NCBI RefSeq assembly: GCF_900083545.1
Contig: NZ_LT559262.1
Location: 844,397 to 908,396, forward strand
Length of the DNA stretch: 64,000 nucleotides
From: Alistipes provencensis
GTDB lineage: Bacteria > Bacteroidota > Bacteroidia > Bacteroidales > Rikenellaceae
Reading direction: 5' to 3'
This document shows positions 8,323-17,500 of this stretch, one piece after another (the stretch's first letter is position 1; every line of letters begins with the position of its first letter). The notes under the pieces are model-generated. The model was not told the origin of the DNA, searched no databases, and worked only from the letters and a program-made list of their open reading frames with translations. The position numbers were made by a program, and so were the translations under genes.

Positions 8323-10254
8323 ATGAAACATCTTTGGAAATACATCGCGGGCGCGTTGGCTTTTGCACTCCCCATCGCCTCGTGCAGCGACGACAACACA
8401 TCGGACTTTCCCGACAAGGGGTGGAGCGAACTGACGGCTCCCGTGCTCACCGTCTCGGAAGAGGAGGTAACGCTCGACGCAGACAAAGCGGATCAGGAGG
8501 CCCTGAAGTTCTCATGGACGGCAGCTTCGGTCGTGACCCGCAGTTCATCGGTCAAGTATGATCTATACCTGAACATAGAGGGTGAGGATCTGTTCAAAGG
8601 GATAAAACGAGAGTGGGGGGGGGAAGCCGGCCTGACGATCTCGTTCACGCACAAGGAGCTCAACGACCTCATCATAACGACGTTCGGCGGTAAAAGCGGC
8701 GAACGCTTCGCCTTCCGGGCATGCGTCTATGCACACACCGACAACTACCTTATCGAGGACAAAACCTCGGAGGAGGTAGCTTTTGCCGCTACAGCCTACG
8801 CTGCCGAAGTGGTAAAACCCGCATCGCTCTGGATGAAGGGAGGGGCCTGCGAATACGGCTGGGACAAGGCGATCGAATTGCCGCAAGGCGACGCAGGCAC
8901 CTACACGGCAGAGAACGTCGTACTGAAATTCGGCAAACCCGCAGACAACAAAGGCTTCAAATTCTACATCGAGGAAAACGGCAGCTATCCGTTCTACGGA
9001 CAGAAGATCGACGGCGAATTCGGCCAGATCCAGACCTTCGCCATCGCCAACGACGGAGATTCGCAGTTCTACCCTCTGCAATACGACTACACGAGCGGCA
9101 TTTACACCGTACACGTCGACCTCAACGCCATGCTGCTCACGCTGACCCGGACGGGCGACGTCACGGAGTTCGATCCCGAAACGGCGCTCTACATCTTGGG
9201 CGACAACATGGAGAACGGCTGGAACATGGTCGAGGCGAATGCCCTGCTGCCTGTCGGGGAGAATATTTACGAGAACACCAACATTTATCTCAAGCCGGAG
9301 AGCAGCTTCAAATTCGATTTCTACGACTGGACGGAGTATATCCGCGACGAGGCGGCCGGCGAATACTGGACCCTTAAGAAAAAGGGCGACGGCGACGGCG
9401 ACATCCGCTTCATCCCGGGTAATCAGGGGCTCAGCGAAGGCTACTATACCGTGCGCGTCGATCTCAACACCCTGAAAGTCACCCTCACGGGTGGCACGGC
9501 GCCCTCCTATCCCGAAACGCTGTTCCTCTTCGGCCCGGCTACGGAGGCGGGCTGGAACCTCGGCAACTTCATTCCCCTGACGAAAACAAGCAACGGGGTA
9601 TTCCAAGCCAAAGGCGTGAACATCGACGTCGGCACGGCCAATCCGGACGACAACAAAGGCAACGGATTCAAATTCGGGATTTCGAACAGCGAATGGAGCA
9701 CCGAATACGGCGCCAAGGAGCCTTTCGACGACCACGACGGACAACAGGGTTACCGCGGTTGGGAGCTTGCGCAAGGCAGCAATCAGTTCTATCCCCTGCT
9801 GATGGGGCAGGCTTCCGGAGTATACGACATCACCGTCGACTTCACGACGATGGCGGTACGCTTCGAACCGGCTCAGGGCCCGGATTACCCGGCTGCGCTC
9901 TACATATTGGGTGATGCGATGCCTCACGGTTGGGATTTGGGCCAGGCCGTGGCAATGACCCAAACCGCTCCGGGAATCTTCACGGCGGAAAACGTTCCGG
10001 TGAAGGTCGGCACGGCCAATCCCGACGATAACAAAGGCTACGGATTCAAATTCATCATCTCGAACACCGATTGGCTGACGGAATACGGCGCCAAGGAGGC
10101 TTTCGACGACCACGACGGACAACAGGGCTACCGCGGTTGGGAACTCGTTCAGGGAAGCAACCAGTTCTACCCCCTGCTGATGGGATTCGGGGACGGAAAC
10201 TATCGGATTACGGCGGACTTCACAACCATGACAGTCCGGTTCGAACCGATGTAA
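8323..10254 (+). CDS. SusE/SusF-like outer-membrane glycan-binding lipoprotein
   Basis: A 643-residue lipoprotein (lipobox IASC, Cys21, followed by SDDN, an acidic surface-export-type signal). Residues about 35-165 resemble the SusE N-terminal Ig-like domain (LTAPVLTVSEEEVTL). Four SusF/SusE-type carbohydrate-binding modules follow, beginning near residues 168, 287, 395 and 524, each with the pattern [A/T]L[Y/F]I[L/F]G.A...GW...... and ending in a YxVxVDxxxxxVxLT-like strand. The last two modules are nearly identical. Such proteins sit on the cell surface and hold glycan for a SusC/SusD importer, but no susC or susD gene is in this window. The bound glycan is unknown; alpha-glucan or mannan are guesses from neighbours. 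A run of nine G lies in the coding sequence at 8615. Confidence 0.85.
   Translation: MKHLWKYIAGALAFALPIASCSDDNTSDFPDKGWSELTAPVLTVSEEEVTLDADKADQEALKFSWTAASVVTRSSSVKYDLYLNIEGEDLFKGIKREWGGEAGLTISFTHKELNDLIITTFGGKSGERFAFRACVYAHTDNYLIEDKTSEEVAFAATAYAAEVVKPASLWMKGGACEYGWDKAIELPQGDAGTYTAENVVLKFGKPADNKGFKFYIEENGSYPFYGQKIDGEFGQIQTFAIANDGDSQFYPLQYDYTSGIYTVHVDLNAMLLTLTRTGDVTEFDPETALYILGDNMENGWNMVEANALLPVGENIYENTNIYLKPESSFKFDFYDWTEYIRDEAAGEYWTLKKKGDGDGDIRFIPGNQGLSEGYYTVRVDLNTLKVTLTGGTAPSYPETLFLFGPATEAGWNLGNFIPLTKTSNGVFQAKGVNIDVGTANPDDNKGNGFKFGISNSEWSTEYGAKEPFDDHDGQQGYRGWELAQGSNQFYPLLMGQASGVYDITVDFTTMAVRFEPAQGPDYPAALYILGDAMPHGWDLGQAVAMTQTAPGIFTAENVPVKVGTANPDDNKGYGFKFIISNTDWLTEYGAKEAFDDHDGQQGYRGWELVQGSNQFYPLLMGFGDGNYRITADFTTMTVRFEPM
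8615..8623 (+). repeat. G9 homopolymer inside the SusE/F-like gene
   Basis: Nine consecutive G residues within codons for Trp-Gly-Gly near residue 98. The reading frame is open with nine; eight or ten would truncate the protein. Confidence 0.9.
9628..10185 (+). repeat. Tandem 378-base repeat of carbohydrate-binding modules
   Basis: Positions 9628-9807 and 10006-10185 are about 90% alike at DNA level, offset by exactly 378 bases (126 codons). Both encode VGTANPDDNKG, then EYGAKE, FDDHDGQQGYRGWEL and QFYPLLMG. This points to recent duplication of one module. Confidence 0.9.
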
Positions 10255-10293
10255 CGAGGTTTCCCGGCATCCGAAGTCCAAACAGAAAGTGAA

Positions 10294-10328
10294 AATCCGG
10301 CCGATTATGTACATTGGCCGGATTTTTT
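10294..10328 (+). terminator. Intrinsic terminator after the SusE/F-like gene
   Basis: A 9-base perfect stem (AATCCGGCC, 10294-10302, with GGCCGGATT, 10316-10324) closes a 13-base loop and runs into six T (10323-10328). Confidence 0.85.
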
Positions 10329-10397
10329 CATACCTTTGGCGTCGAAACGACACTTTGATCCGTCGGAAAGTCCTGCCGAAACCGCAAGCAGGACGGT

Positions 10398-10428
10398 TTT
10401 GGGACCGGCCGGCTTTTTCGTACCTTTG
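10398..10428 (+). promoter_or_regulatory. Bacteroidetes-type promoter of the DUF3575-like gene
   Basis: TTTG (10398-10401), 19 bases, TACCTTTG (10421-10428): an exact match to the consensus. The start codon at 10449 would lie about 15 bases into the transcript. A second TACCTTTG at 10331-10338 lacks a -33 box. Confidence 0.75.
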
Positions 10429-10448
10429 TATCCGGCTGAATTTTGCAA

Positions 10449-11090
10449 ATGATGAAAAACAAACGCTGCAAATTCGGGGCCTGCGCGCTCCTGTTCACAC
10501 TCTTCGGCATACAGAACGCACTCCCGCAGGGATACGTCAAGCTCAACGGACTCTACGCACTGGCAGGGATCGTCAACCCGGCCGTCGAGTTCGCCATCAC
10601 GCCCAAATCAACGCTCCAGAGCGAGATCGTCATCTCCCCGTGGAAATCCTTCGACGGCAAGCACATGACCTTCGCCATCTTCATGGGCGAATACCGCCGC
10701 TTCTTCAAGGAGCACAACCGCGGGTGGTATCTCGGGGCCAACATCGGCATGATGGCCTTCGACATGTCGAAACCCTACATCGAGAACTGGCGCCTCAAGT
10801 TCGAGAACCGCTACTGCAAGGGCTACGGCATGATGATCGGCCTGTGCGTGGGTTACGAATACCAGTTCGCCGAGCGGTGGCTGCTGGACGCCTATTTCGG
10901 CTGGGCATGGATGGACAGCCACTACAACGGCTATTCGAACGACGGCCAGATCGACATGAATCCCCATCGTCCCGTGCAGCCCAAATACCCCGATCCGTTC
11001 AACGGCTCCTCGGAGTGGTATCCCAACAAGATCGGGCTCTCGATCGGCTACCGGATTTTCACCCCCAAGCGTAAGACGCCTGATTTATAG
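10449..11090 (+). CDS. DUF3575-like outer-membrane beta-barrel protein
   Basis: A 213-residue protein with an N-terminal signal sequence ending near residue 27. The mature part alternates short amphipathic strands with turns and has features of the DUF3575 family of Bacteroidetes: LNGLYALAGIVNPAVEFAI near the start, MGEYRRFF, a central YEYQFAERWLLDAYFGWAW stretch and a final strand IGLSIGYRI. The function of the family is unknown; a small outer-membrane barrel is the structural inference. I chose ATG 10449 rather than the in-frame TTG at 10443; ATG 10452 is also possible. It has its own promoter and ends convergently with pckA. Confidence 0.75.
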   Translation: MMKNKRCKFGACALLFTLFGIQNALPQGYVKLNGLYALAGIVNPAVEFAITPKSTLQSEIVISPWKSFDGKHMTFAIFMGEYRRFFKEHNRGWYLGANIGMMAFDMSKPYIENWRLKFENRYCKGYGMMIGLCVGYEYQFAERWLLDAYFGWAWMDSHYNGYSNDGQIDMNPHRPVQPKYPDPFNGSSEWYPNKIGLSIGYRIFTPKRKTPDL

Positions 11091-11335
11091 GTGATCCGGG
11101 CAATATCCACGCTTACCATCCGGTTCCGCACTCCCTAACGTAAGACGCCCGTACCCTCCGATTCCGCGCTTCCGAGCGCAAGATGCTTGTTTTAAGGCTG
11201 CGGCAACATCCAAGCCCGATCCCGTTTCCAACCTTTTCTAAAGCCCGCCTCTTAGACAGGCTTCAGAACGGGTTGAAGCGCAGACATGGCTCCGGAAAAA
11301 CCCGCCCATCGCCCTTAGAGTCCGTCTCTTAGACA
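11091..11335. other. Non-coding spacer with a repeated CTTAGACAGG motif
   Basis: No coding frame between the convergent genes. CTTAGACAGG occurs at 11251-11260 and 11328-11337, in similar settings (GCCTCTTAGACAGGC and GTCTCTTAGACAGGG), and again at 49262-49271. CGTAAGACGCC- and GCAAGATGC-like words also recur (about 11140 and 11180). Its role is unknown; it may be decayed repeat sequence. Confidence 0.5.
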
Positions 11336-11369
11336 GGGAATCCCCGGACCGACTGGTCCGGGGATTCCC
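11336..11369 (-). terminator. Long hairpin downstream of pckA
   Basis: A perfect 15-base inverted repeat (11336-11350 and 11355-11369) with loop GACT sits 21 bases beyond the pckA stop. There is no T run on either side, so it may stabilise the 3' end or act as a weak terminator for both convergent genes. Confidence 0.7.
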
Positions 11370-11390
11370 ACATATATGCAATCTTTCGGA

Positions 11391-12998
11391 TTATTTTACC
11401 TTCGGACCGGCAGCTACGAGCTTCTTGCCCTCCTCGTTGCCCGTGAACTTCGCGAAGTTCTTCACGAAACGGTTGGCGAGGTCCTCGGCCTTCACATCCC
11501 AATCCTTGGCGTTCTTGTAGGTGTCGCGCGGATCGAGGATCTTGGGGTCTACGCCCGGCAGAGCGGTCGGAACCACGAAATCGAAGATAGGCATGGTCTT
11601 GGTCGGAGCCTTGTCGATCGAACCGTCGAGGATCGCGTCGATGATGCCGCGCGTATCCTTGATCGAGATACGCTTGCCGGTTCCGTTCCAGCCCGTGTTC
11701 ACGAGGTAAGCCTTGGCACCCGACTTCTGCATCTTCTTCACCAGCTCCTCACCGTACTTGGTGGGGTGCAGCGACAGGAAGGCAGCGCCGAAGCAGGCCG
11801 AGAAGGTCGGCGTGGGCTCGGTAATGCCGCGCTCGGTGCCGGCCAGCTTGGCGGTGAAGCCCGACAGGAAATAGTACTTCGTCTGCTCGGGAGTCAGGAT
11901 CGAAACCGGGGGCAGCACGCCGAATGCGTCGGCCGAGAGGAAGATCACCTTCTTGGCAGCCGGAGCCTTCGATACGGGCTTCACGATGTTCTCGATGTGG
12001 AAGATCGGGTACGATACGCGGGTGTTCTCCGTCACCGACTTGTCGCTGTAGTCGATCTTGCCCTTCTTGTCTACCGTCACGTTCTCCAGCAGCGCGTTGC
12101 GGCGGATGGCGTTCCAGATATCGGGCTCATTCTCCTGCGAGAGGTTGATGACCTTGGCATAGCAGCCGCCCTCGAAGTTGAATACGCCGTCGTCGTCCCA
12201 GCCGTGCTCGTCGTCGCCGATGAGCTGACGCTTCGGATCGGTCGAAAGCGTGGTCTTGCCGGTACCCGACAGACCGAAGAAGATAGCGGTCTCGCCCTTG
12301 GCGTTGGTGTTGGCCGAGCAGTGCATCGAAGCCATGCCCTTCAGCGGCAGCAGGTAGTTCATGTAGGAGAACATACCTTTCTTCATCTCACCGCCGTACC
12401 AAGTGTTGATGATAACCTGCATCTTCTCGGTGAGGTTGAAGACAACGGCCGTCTCCGAGTTCAGACCCAGCTTCTTGTAGTTCTTCACCTTGGCCTTCGA
12501 AGCGTTCAGCACCACGAAATCGGGCTCGCCGTAGTTCTCCAGCTCTTCGTCCGTCGGACGGATGAACATGTTCTTCACGAAATGAGCCTGCCAAGCCACC
12601 TCCATGATGAAGCGGATCTTCAGGCGCGAGTTCTCGTTGGCGCCGCAGAACGTGTCCACAACGTAGAGCTTCTTGCCCGACAGCTCCTGCGAAGCGATCT
12701 TCTTCAGCTCCTTCCATGCAGCCTTCGTAACGGGCTTGTTGTCGTTCTTATACTCGTCGGAAGTCCACCAGATCGTATCCTTGGTGGTCTCGTCCATGAC
12801 GAAGAATTTGTCCTTGGGCGAACGGCCGGTGTAGACGCCGGTCATCACGTTCACGGCACCGGTCTCGGTCAGTTGACCCTTCTCATAGCCGCGCAGGCCT
12901 TTCTTGGTCTCCTCACGGAACAACTCGTCGTAGGAGGGATTGTACACGATCTCGGTCACGCCGGTGATCCCGTACTTTTTCAAATCCATTTTGTCCAT
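11391..12998 (-). CDS. pckA: Phosphoenolpyruvate carboxykinase (ATP)
   Basis: A cytoplasmic protein of 535 residues, the normal length. It interconverts oxaloacetate + ATP and PEP + CO2 + ADP; in fermenting Bacteroidales it mainly runs in the CO2-fixing direction on the route to succinate and propionate. Seen directly: the substrate-binding TGRSPKDKF, the kinase-1a P-loop [11 protein letters not shown] (about residue 245), the metal-binding [23 protein letters not shown], and the adenine-loop region near [17 protein letters not shown]. It is monocistronic, with its own promoter and a 3' hairpin. GC-rich codons with few rare ones suggest strong expression. Confidence 0.97.
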   Translation of the reverse strand: MDKMDLKKYGITGVTEIVYNPSYDELFREETKKGLRGYEKGQLTETGAVNVMTGVYTGRSPKDKFFVMDETTKDTIWWTSDEYKNDNKPVTKAAWKELKKIASQELSGKKLYVVDTFCGANENSRLKIRFIMEVAWQAHFVKNMFIRPTDEELENYGEPDFVVLNASKAKVKNYKKLGLNSETAVVFNLTEKMQVIINTWYGGEMKKGMFSYMNYLLPLKGMASMHCSANTNAKGETAIFFGLSGTGKTTLSTDPKRQLIGDDEHGWDDDGVFNFEGGCYAKVINLSQENEPDIWNAIRRNALLENVTVDKKGKIDYSDKSVTENTRVSYPIFHIENIVKPVSKAPAAKKVIFLSADAFGVLPPVSILTPEQTKYYFLSGFTAKLAGTERGITEPTPTFSACFGAAFLSLHPTKYGEELVKKMQKSGAKAYLVNTGWNGTGKRISIKDTRGIIDAILDGSIDKAPTKTMPIFDFVVPTALPGVDPKILDPRDTYKNAKDWDVKAEDLANRFVKNFAKFTGNEEGKKLVAAGPKVK

Positions 12999-13071
12999 AG
13001 TTGTAATTATTTTGATTAAAATCCTCTTTTCAACCTAACGTTTCCATCCGTCAGTCCGGACTTCAACGGCA

Positions 13072-13102
13072 CAAAGGTAGAAAAACTTTCAGAATTGTGA
13101 AA
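13072..13102 (-). promoter_or_regulatory. pckA promoter
   Basis: On the minus strand TTTC (13102-13099), 19 bases, TACCTTTG (13079-13072). The -7 box is perfect and the -33 box has one mismatch. The transcript would have a leader of about 70 bases before ATG 12998. The 328-base gap 12999-13326 holds this promoter, an AT-rich stretch (13080-13150) and the upstream region of hemW; I see no gene in it. Confidence 0.6.
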
Positions 13103-13314
13103 AAATTAACAGCCGAAATTACAAAAAAATTTTATTATTTTTTCCGATCCCGCTATACGCTTCATTTATAACAGCCTATCCCGGTTTGCAGAAACCTTCC
13201 GAAAGCGGCTTTCGGGCCGCAAACGAACCCCTGCAAACAGGCTGCCGGAATTCGCCGTGCGCCGCGGCGGAGCAAATTCCCGGACGGGCCCGGACGACGT
13301 CCCGATTTTTTTCG

Positions 13315-13322
13315 TATCTTTA
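13315..13322 (+). promoter_or_regulatory. Candidate -7 element of hemW, close to the start codon
   Basis: TATCTTTA lies only four bases before the ATG at 13327, which would place the transcript start at or next to the start codon. No -33 box is visible in the GC-rich sequence upstream. Confidence 0.35.
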
Positions 13323-13326
13323 CATT

Positions 13327-14439
13327 ATGGCGGGACTCTATTTCCATATACCTTTTTGCAGGCGCATCTGCGCCTACTGCGACTTCTACAAGAGCGTCGG
13401 GCTGGGACGCATGGAGGAGCTCGTAGCCGCCATGCACCGCGAGCTGGAGGCCCGGCGGGAATATCTCGGCGGCGAGGCCGTCCGCACCCGCTATTTCGGG
13501 GGCGGAACCCCGTCGCTCTGTCCGCCCGAAACCATCGCCGGGTTGTTGGATCATGCGGAGAAGTTGTTCGACTGTTCCGCGGCCGAGGAGACCACCCTCG
13601 AAGCCAACCCCGACGACCTGACGCCCGGATACCTCGCGGCGCTGCGCCGGGCGGGCGTCGACCGGCTCTCGATCGGCATCCAGTCGTTCGACGACGCCTG
13701 CCTGAAGCTGATGAACCGCCGCCACAATGCCGCGCAGGCCATTCAGGCAGTGCGGAGCGCACAATCCGAAGGTTATGAAAACATCACCGTAGACCTGATC
13801 TTCGGTGTGCCGGGATTCGGCGGCGACTCGCTGCGCCGCACGCTCGACACGGCGCTCGGGTTGGGCGTACAACACATTTCGGCATATCATTTGACCATAG
13901 AACCCGACACGGCCTTCGGGCGGCGCGCGGCCCGCGGGGAGTTCGCCCCGGTGGACGAGTCGGTCAGCGAAGCGGAATACGCCCTTGTGCACGGGACGCT
14001 GACCGGAGCCGGGTTCGACCATTACGAAGTCTCGAACTACGCCCTGCCGGGGTTCCGGGCCCGCCACAACGCCGCCTACTGGCACGGCGTGAAGTACCTC
14101 GGCATCGGCCCTGCGGCCCACTCGTTCGACGGGCGGGAACGCCACTGGAACGTCGATTCCGTGGAGGATTACCTCGCAGGAGCCGCTGCTGAGGCCGAAA
14201 TACTGACCGACCGCGACCGCTTCAACGAGTATGTGATGACGCGGCTGCGCACGGCCGAAGGCATCGACCTCGCGGAAGCGGAGTCCCTTTTCGGAACGGA
14301 ACGCACGGCGCGGATGCGGCGAGATGCGGAGCCTTGGATACGGGCCGGGGCACTTACGGCCGAGGGCGGCAAAATGGCCGTCCCGGCGGCGCGAATGCTG
14401 GTTTCCGACGCGGTGATCGAGACGTTCTTCGAAACGTAA
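13327..14439 (+). CDS. hemW: Radical SAM heme chaperone HemW
   Basis: A protein of 370 residues. The radical-SAM cluster motif is C11-RRI-C15-AY-C18-DF; the three-cysteine form followed by Phe marks HemW, whereas true oxygen-independent coproporphyrinogen oxidase HemN has a fourth cysteine. SAM-binding YFGGGTPS follows near residue 60, then EANPDDL and SIGIQSFDD, and the C-terminal HemN_C-like region AYWHGVKYLGIGPAAHSF. HemW binds heme and is thought to insert it into respiratory enzymes. An in-frame reading extends upstream to 13186, but family similarity begins at MAGLYFHIPFC, so ATG 13327 is chosen. Confidence 0.93.
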   Translation: MAGLYFHIPFCRRICAYCDFYKSVGLGRMEELVAAMHRELEARREYLGGEAVRTRYFGGGTPSLCPPETIAGLLDHAEKLFDCSAAEETTLEANPDDLTPGYLAALRRAGVDRLSIGIQSFDDACLKLMNRRHNAAQAIQAVRSAQSEGYENITVDLIFGVPGFGGDSLRRTLDTALGLGVQHISAYHLTIEPDTAFGRRAARGEFAPVDESVSEAEYALVHGTLTGAGFDHYEVSNYALPGFRARHNAAYWHGVKYLGIGPAAHSFDGRERHWNVDSVEDYLAGAAAEAEILTDRDRFNEYVMTRLRTAEGIDLAEAESLFGTERTARMRRDAEPWIRAGALTAEGGKMAVPAARMLVSDAVIETFFET

Positions 14440-14508
14440 CGGGAGCGCAACCAAGTGAGACTGAAATGTTAAGTTATTCTTAAATTTTTTTAGTAAATGT
14501 GACTTCGG

Positions 14509-14540
14509 ATTGTTTTAAAGAAATATAAGTATTACCTTTG
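14509..14540 (+). promoter_or_regulatory. Promoter of the glycogen operon
   Basis: ATTG (14509-14512), 20 bases, TACCTTTG (14533-14540), in an AT-rich stretch (14467-14530). The leader to ATG 14595 would be about 50 bases. Confidence 0.7.
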
Positions 14541-14594
14541 TGGCCGGATTTCGAATCCGACTCCGTCCGTAAAAATTACAAACAAGCATAATAT

Positions 14595-17500
14595 ATGAGC
14601 AATGCAAAACACTCCCCCGACTTCCTGTTCGAGGTTAGTTGGGAGGTATGCAACAAGGTCGGCGGTATCCATACCGTCATTTCTACCAAAGCACAGACCG
14701 TAACCCGCAAATTCGCAGACCGCTACATCCTGCTCGGTCCCGACCTCTCGCACGAGGGCGTGAACCCCGAGTTCGAAGAGGACCCCGCGCTGCTGAAAGC
14801 GTGGCGTCAAAGCCTCTATAACGAAGGTATCCGCGTGCGCGTCGGCCGCTGGAAGATCAAGGGCGAGCCGACGGTGGTGCTGGTCGACTTCTCGTCGCTG
14901 ATCCCCCGCAAGGACGAGATTCTCAAGAACCTCTGGGAGTCGTACCATGTGGACTCGATTTCGGGCCAGTGGGACTACATCGAGCCGGTACTCTTCGGCT
15001 GGGCAGCGGGCGTGGTGATCGCCTCCTACGTCGAGACCTTCTGCGCCCCGACCGACAAGGCCGCAGCGCATTTCCACGAATGGATGACCGCTGCCGGCGG
15101 CCTCTACCTGCGCAACCACGCCCCCTATGTGGCCACGGTGTTCACCACCCACGCCACGGTCATGGGCCGCTGCATCGCCGGCAACCGCCTGCCGCTCTAC
15201 AACGACCTCACGAAATTCAACGCCGACGAGCTGGCCCGCCAGTTCAACGTCACGGCCAAACACTCGATCGAGAAGATGGCCGCCACATACCACGACGCCT
15301 TCCTGACGGTGAGCGACATCACGGCCAACGAGTGCAAATACCTGCTGGGCCGCGAACCGGACGGCGTGACGCCCAACGGTTTCGAGAACGACTTCGTGTG
15401 GACCGGCGAGGAGTACTACGCCAAGCGCGACGAAGCCCGCAAGGCGATGATTACGGTGGCCGAAGCCTGTCTGGGCCAGAAGTTCACGGGCGACCCGCTG
15501 ATCGTCGGCACCAGCGGCCGCTACGAGTTCCGCAACAAGGGCATCGACGTTTTTATTGAATCTCTTAAGCAGCTCGCGGCCTCGGACAAACTCCGGCGCG
15601 AGGTGCTGGCCTACATCACCGTGCCCGCGGGCAACCGCGGCCCGCGCGTCGACCTGCAGGCCCATCTGGCCGATGCGTCGAACCCCATCGACGAGAGCCA
15701 GTACAAGTACACGACCCATTACCTCGACAATCCGGCATGGGACCCGGTCGTGAACGCCCTCAAGGACTCGGTCCTGACCCGGCCCGAATCGAAGGTGAAG
15801 GTGATCTTCGTGCCGACGTACCTCAACCGCGCCGACGGCATCTTCAACAAGGATTATTACGAACTGCTGGTAGGCATGGACCTCACGGTCTTCCCCTCCT
15901 ACTACGAGCCGTGGGGCTACACCCCGCTGGAGTCGGTGGCCTTCTCGGTGCCGACCGTCACCACGACGCTGGCCGGCTTCGGCCTCTGGGTGGACAAGCA
16001 CCGCGAACACGCCGGCGTGGAGGTCGTCCGCCGCGACGACTACAACGACCGGGAGGTCGAGCAGAAGGTCGCCGAGACCCTGCTGCGCTTCAGCCTGCTG
16101 GACGAGAAGCATGTGAACGAGATGCGCACCTCGGCCTACGAGATATCGACCACGGCGCTCTGGGAACACCTCTTCGCCGCCTACGAACAGGCCTATTCCG
16201 AAGCGGTCGAGAGTTCGGTCGTGCGCACCAACCGCGCCGTGCTGGACGACGGCGGCGCCAAGACCGAGCAGATCAACTTCGTGCGCCAGCAGCTCTTCGT
16301 CGAAAAGCCCGTCTGGAACCGCATGATGGTCGACAAGACGCTGCCCCGGCGGCTGCACGCCCTCGAGGAGCTGTCGCGCAACCTCTGGTGGTGCTGGAAC
16401 CCCGGCGCCCGCGACCTGTTCGAAGGGATCGATCCTTCGCTGTGGGCCGAATGCGGACGCAACCCGATCGCCTTCCTCGACGCGCTGAGCGTCGAGCGCA
16501 TCAAGGAGCTCGAAAAAGATACGAATTTCCTCGCGCTGCTCGACGCCGTGCACACGCAGTTCCGCGACTACATGAACGAGAAGCCCGATCCGAAGACCAC
16601 CTCGATCTCCTACTTCTCGATGGAGTACGGCCTGCACTCGTCGCTGAAGATCTACTCGGGCGGTCTGGGCATCTTGGCCGGCGACTACCTCAAGGAGGCT
16701 TCGGACAAGAACGTCCCGATGGCCGCCGTGGGCCTTTTGTACCGCTACGGCTACTTCACGCAGCGTCTCTCGGCGCAGGGTGCGCAGGAGGCCACCTACG
16801 AGGCGCAGAACTTCTATAAACTGCCGATCTCGCCCGTGCGCGACGAGGCCGGCAACTGGATGACGGTCACCATCGCCTTCCCGGGCCGCACGCTTTCGGC
16901 GCGCATCTGGAAATGTCAGGTGGGCCGCACGGACCTCTACCTGCTCGACGCCGACATCGAGGACAACCTCGAGGAGGACCGCCAGATCACCCACTACCTC
17001 TACGGAGGCGACTGGGAGAACCGCCTCAAACAGGAGATCCTGCTGGGCATCGGCGGCATCCGCGCCCTGCGCAAAGTGGGCGTCAAGCACGAGGTGTTCC
17101 ACTGCAACGAGGGCCATGCCGCGTTCATCGGCGTGGAGCGCATCCGCGATCTGGTGAACCACCGCAAGCTCTCGTTCTCCGAGGCACTGGAGGTGGTGCG
17201 CTCGTCGTCGCTCTTCACGACCCACACCCCCGTGCCGGCCGGCCACGACGCATTCCCCGAGTCGATGATCCGCCAGTACATGTCGCACTACCCCGATGTG
17301 CTGGGCATCACATGGGAGCAGTACATCAATCTGGGCAAGACCAACCCCAACGATCCGAACGAGAAATTCTCGATGTCGGTGCTGGCCTGCAACCTCTCGC
17401 AGGAGGTCAACGGCGTGTCGTGGCTCCACGGCGAGGTCTCGAAGGACATTCTGGGCAACATGTGGCCGGGGTATTTCAAGAACGAGCTCCACATCGGCTA

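Noticed and set aside
8323..10254. Treating the SusE/F-like gene as a frameshifted pair because of the G9 tract.
   Set aside because: With nine G the frame is open from lipobox to the last module, so the gene is intact as read.
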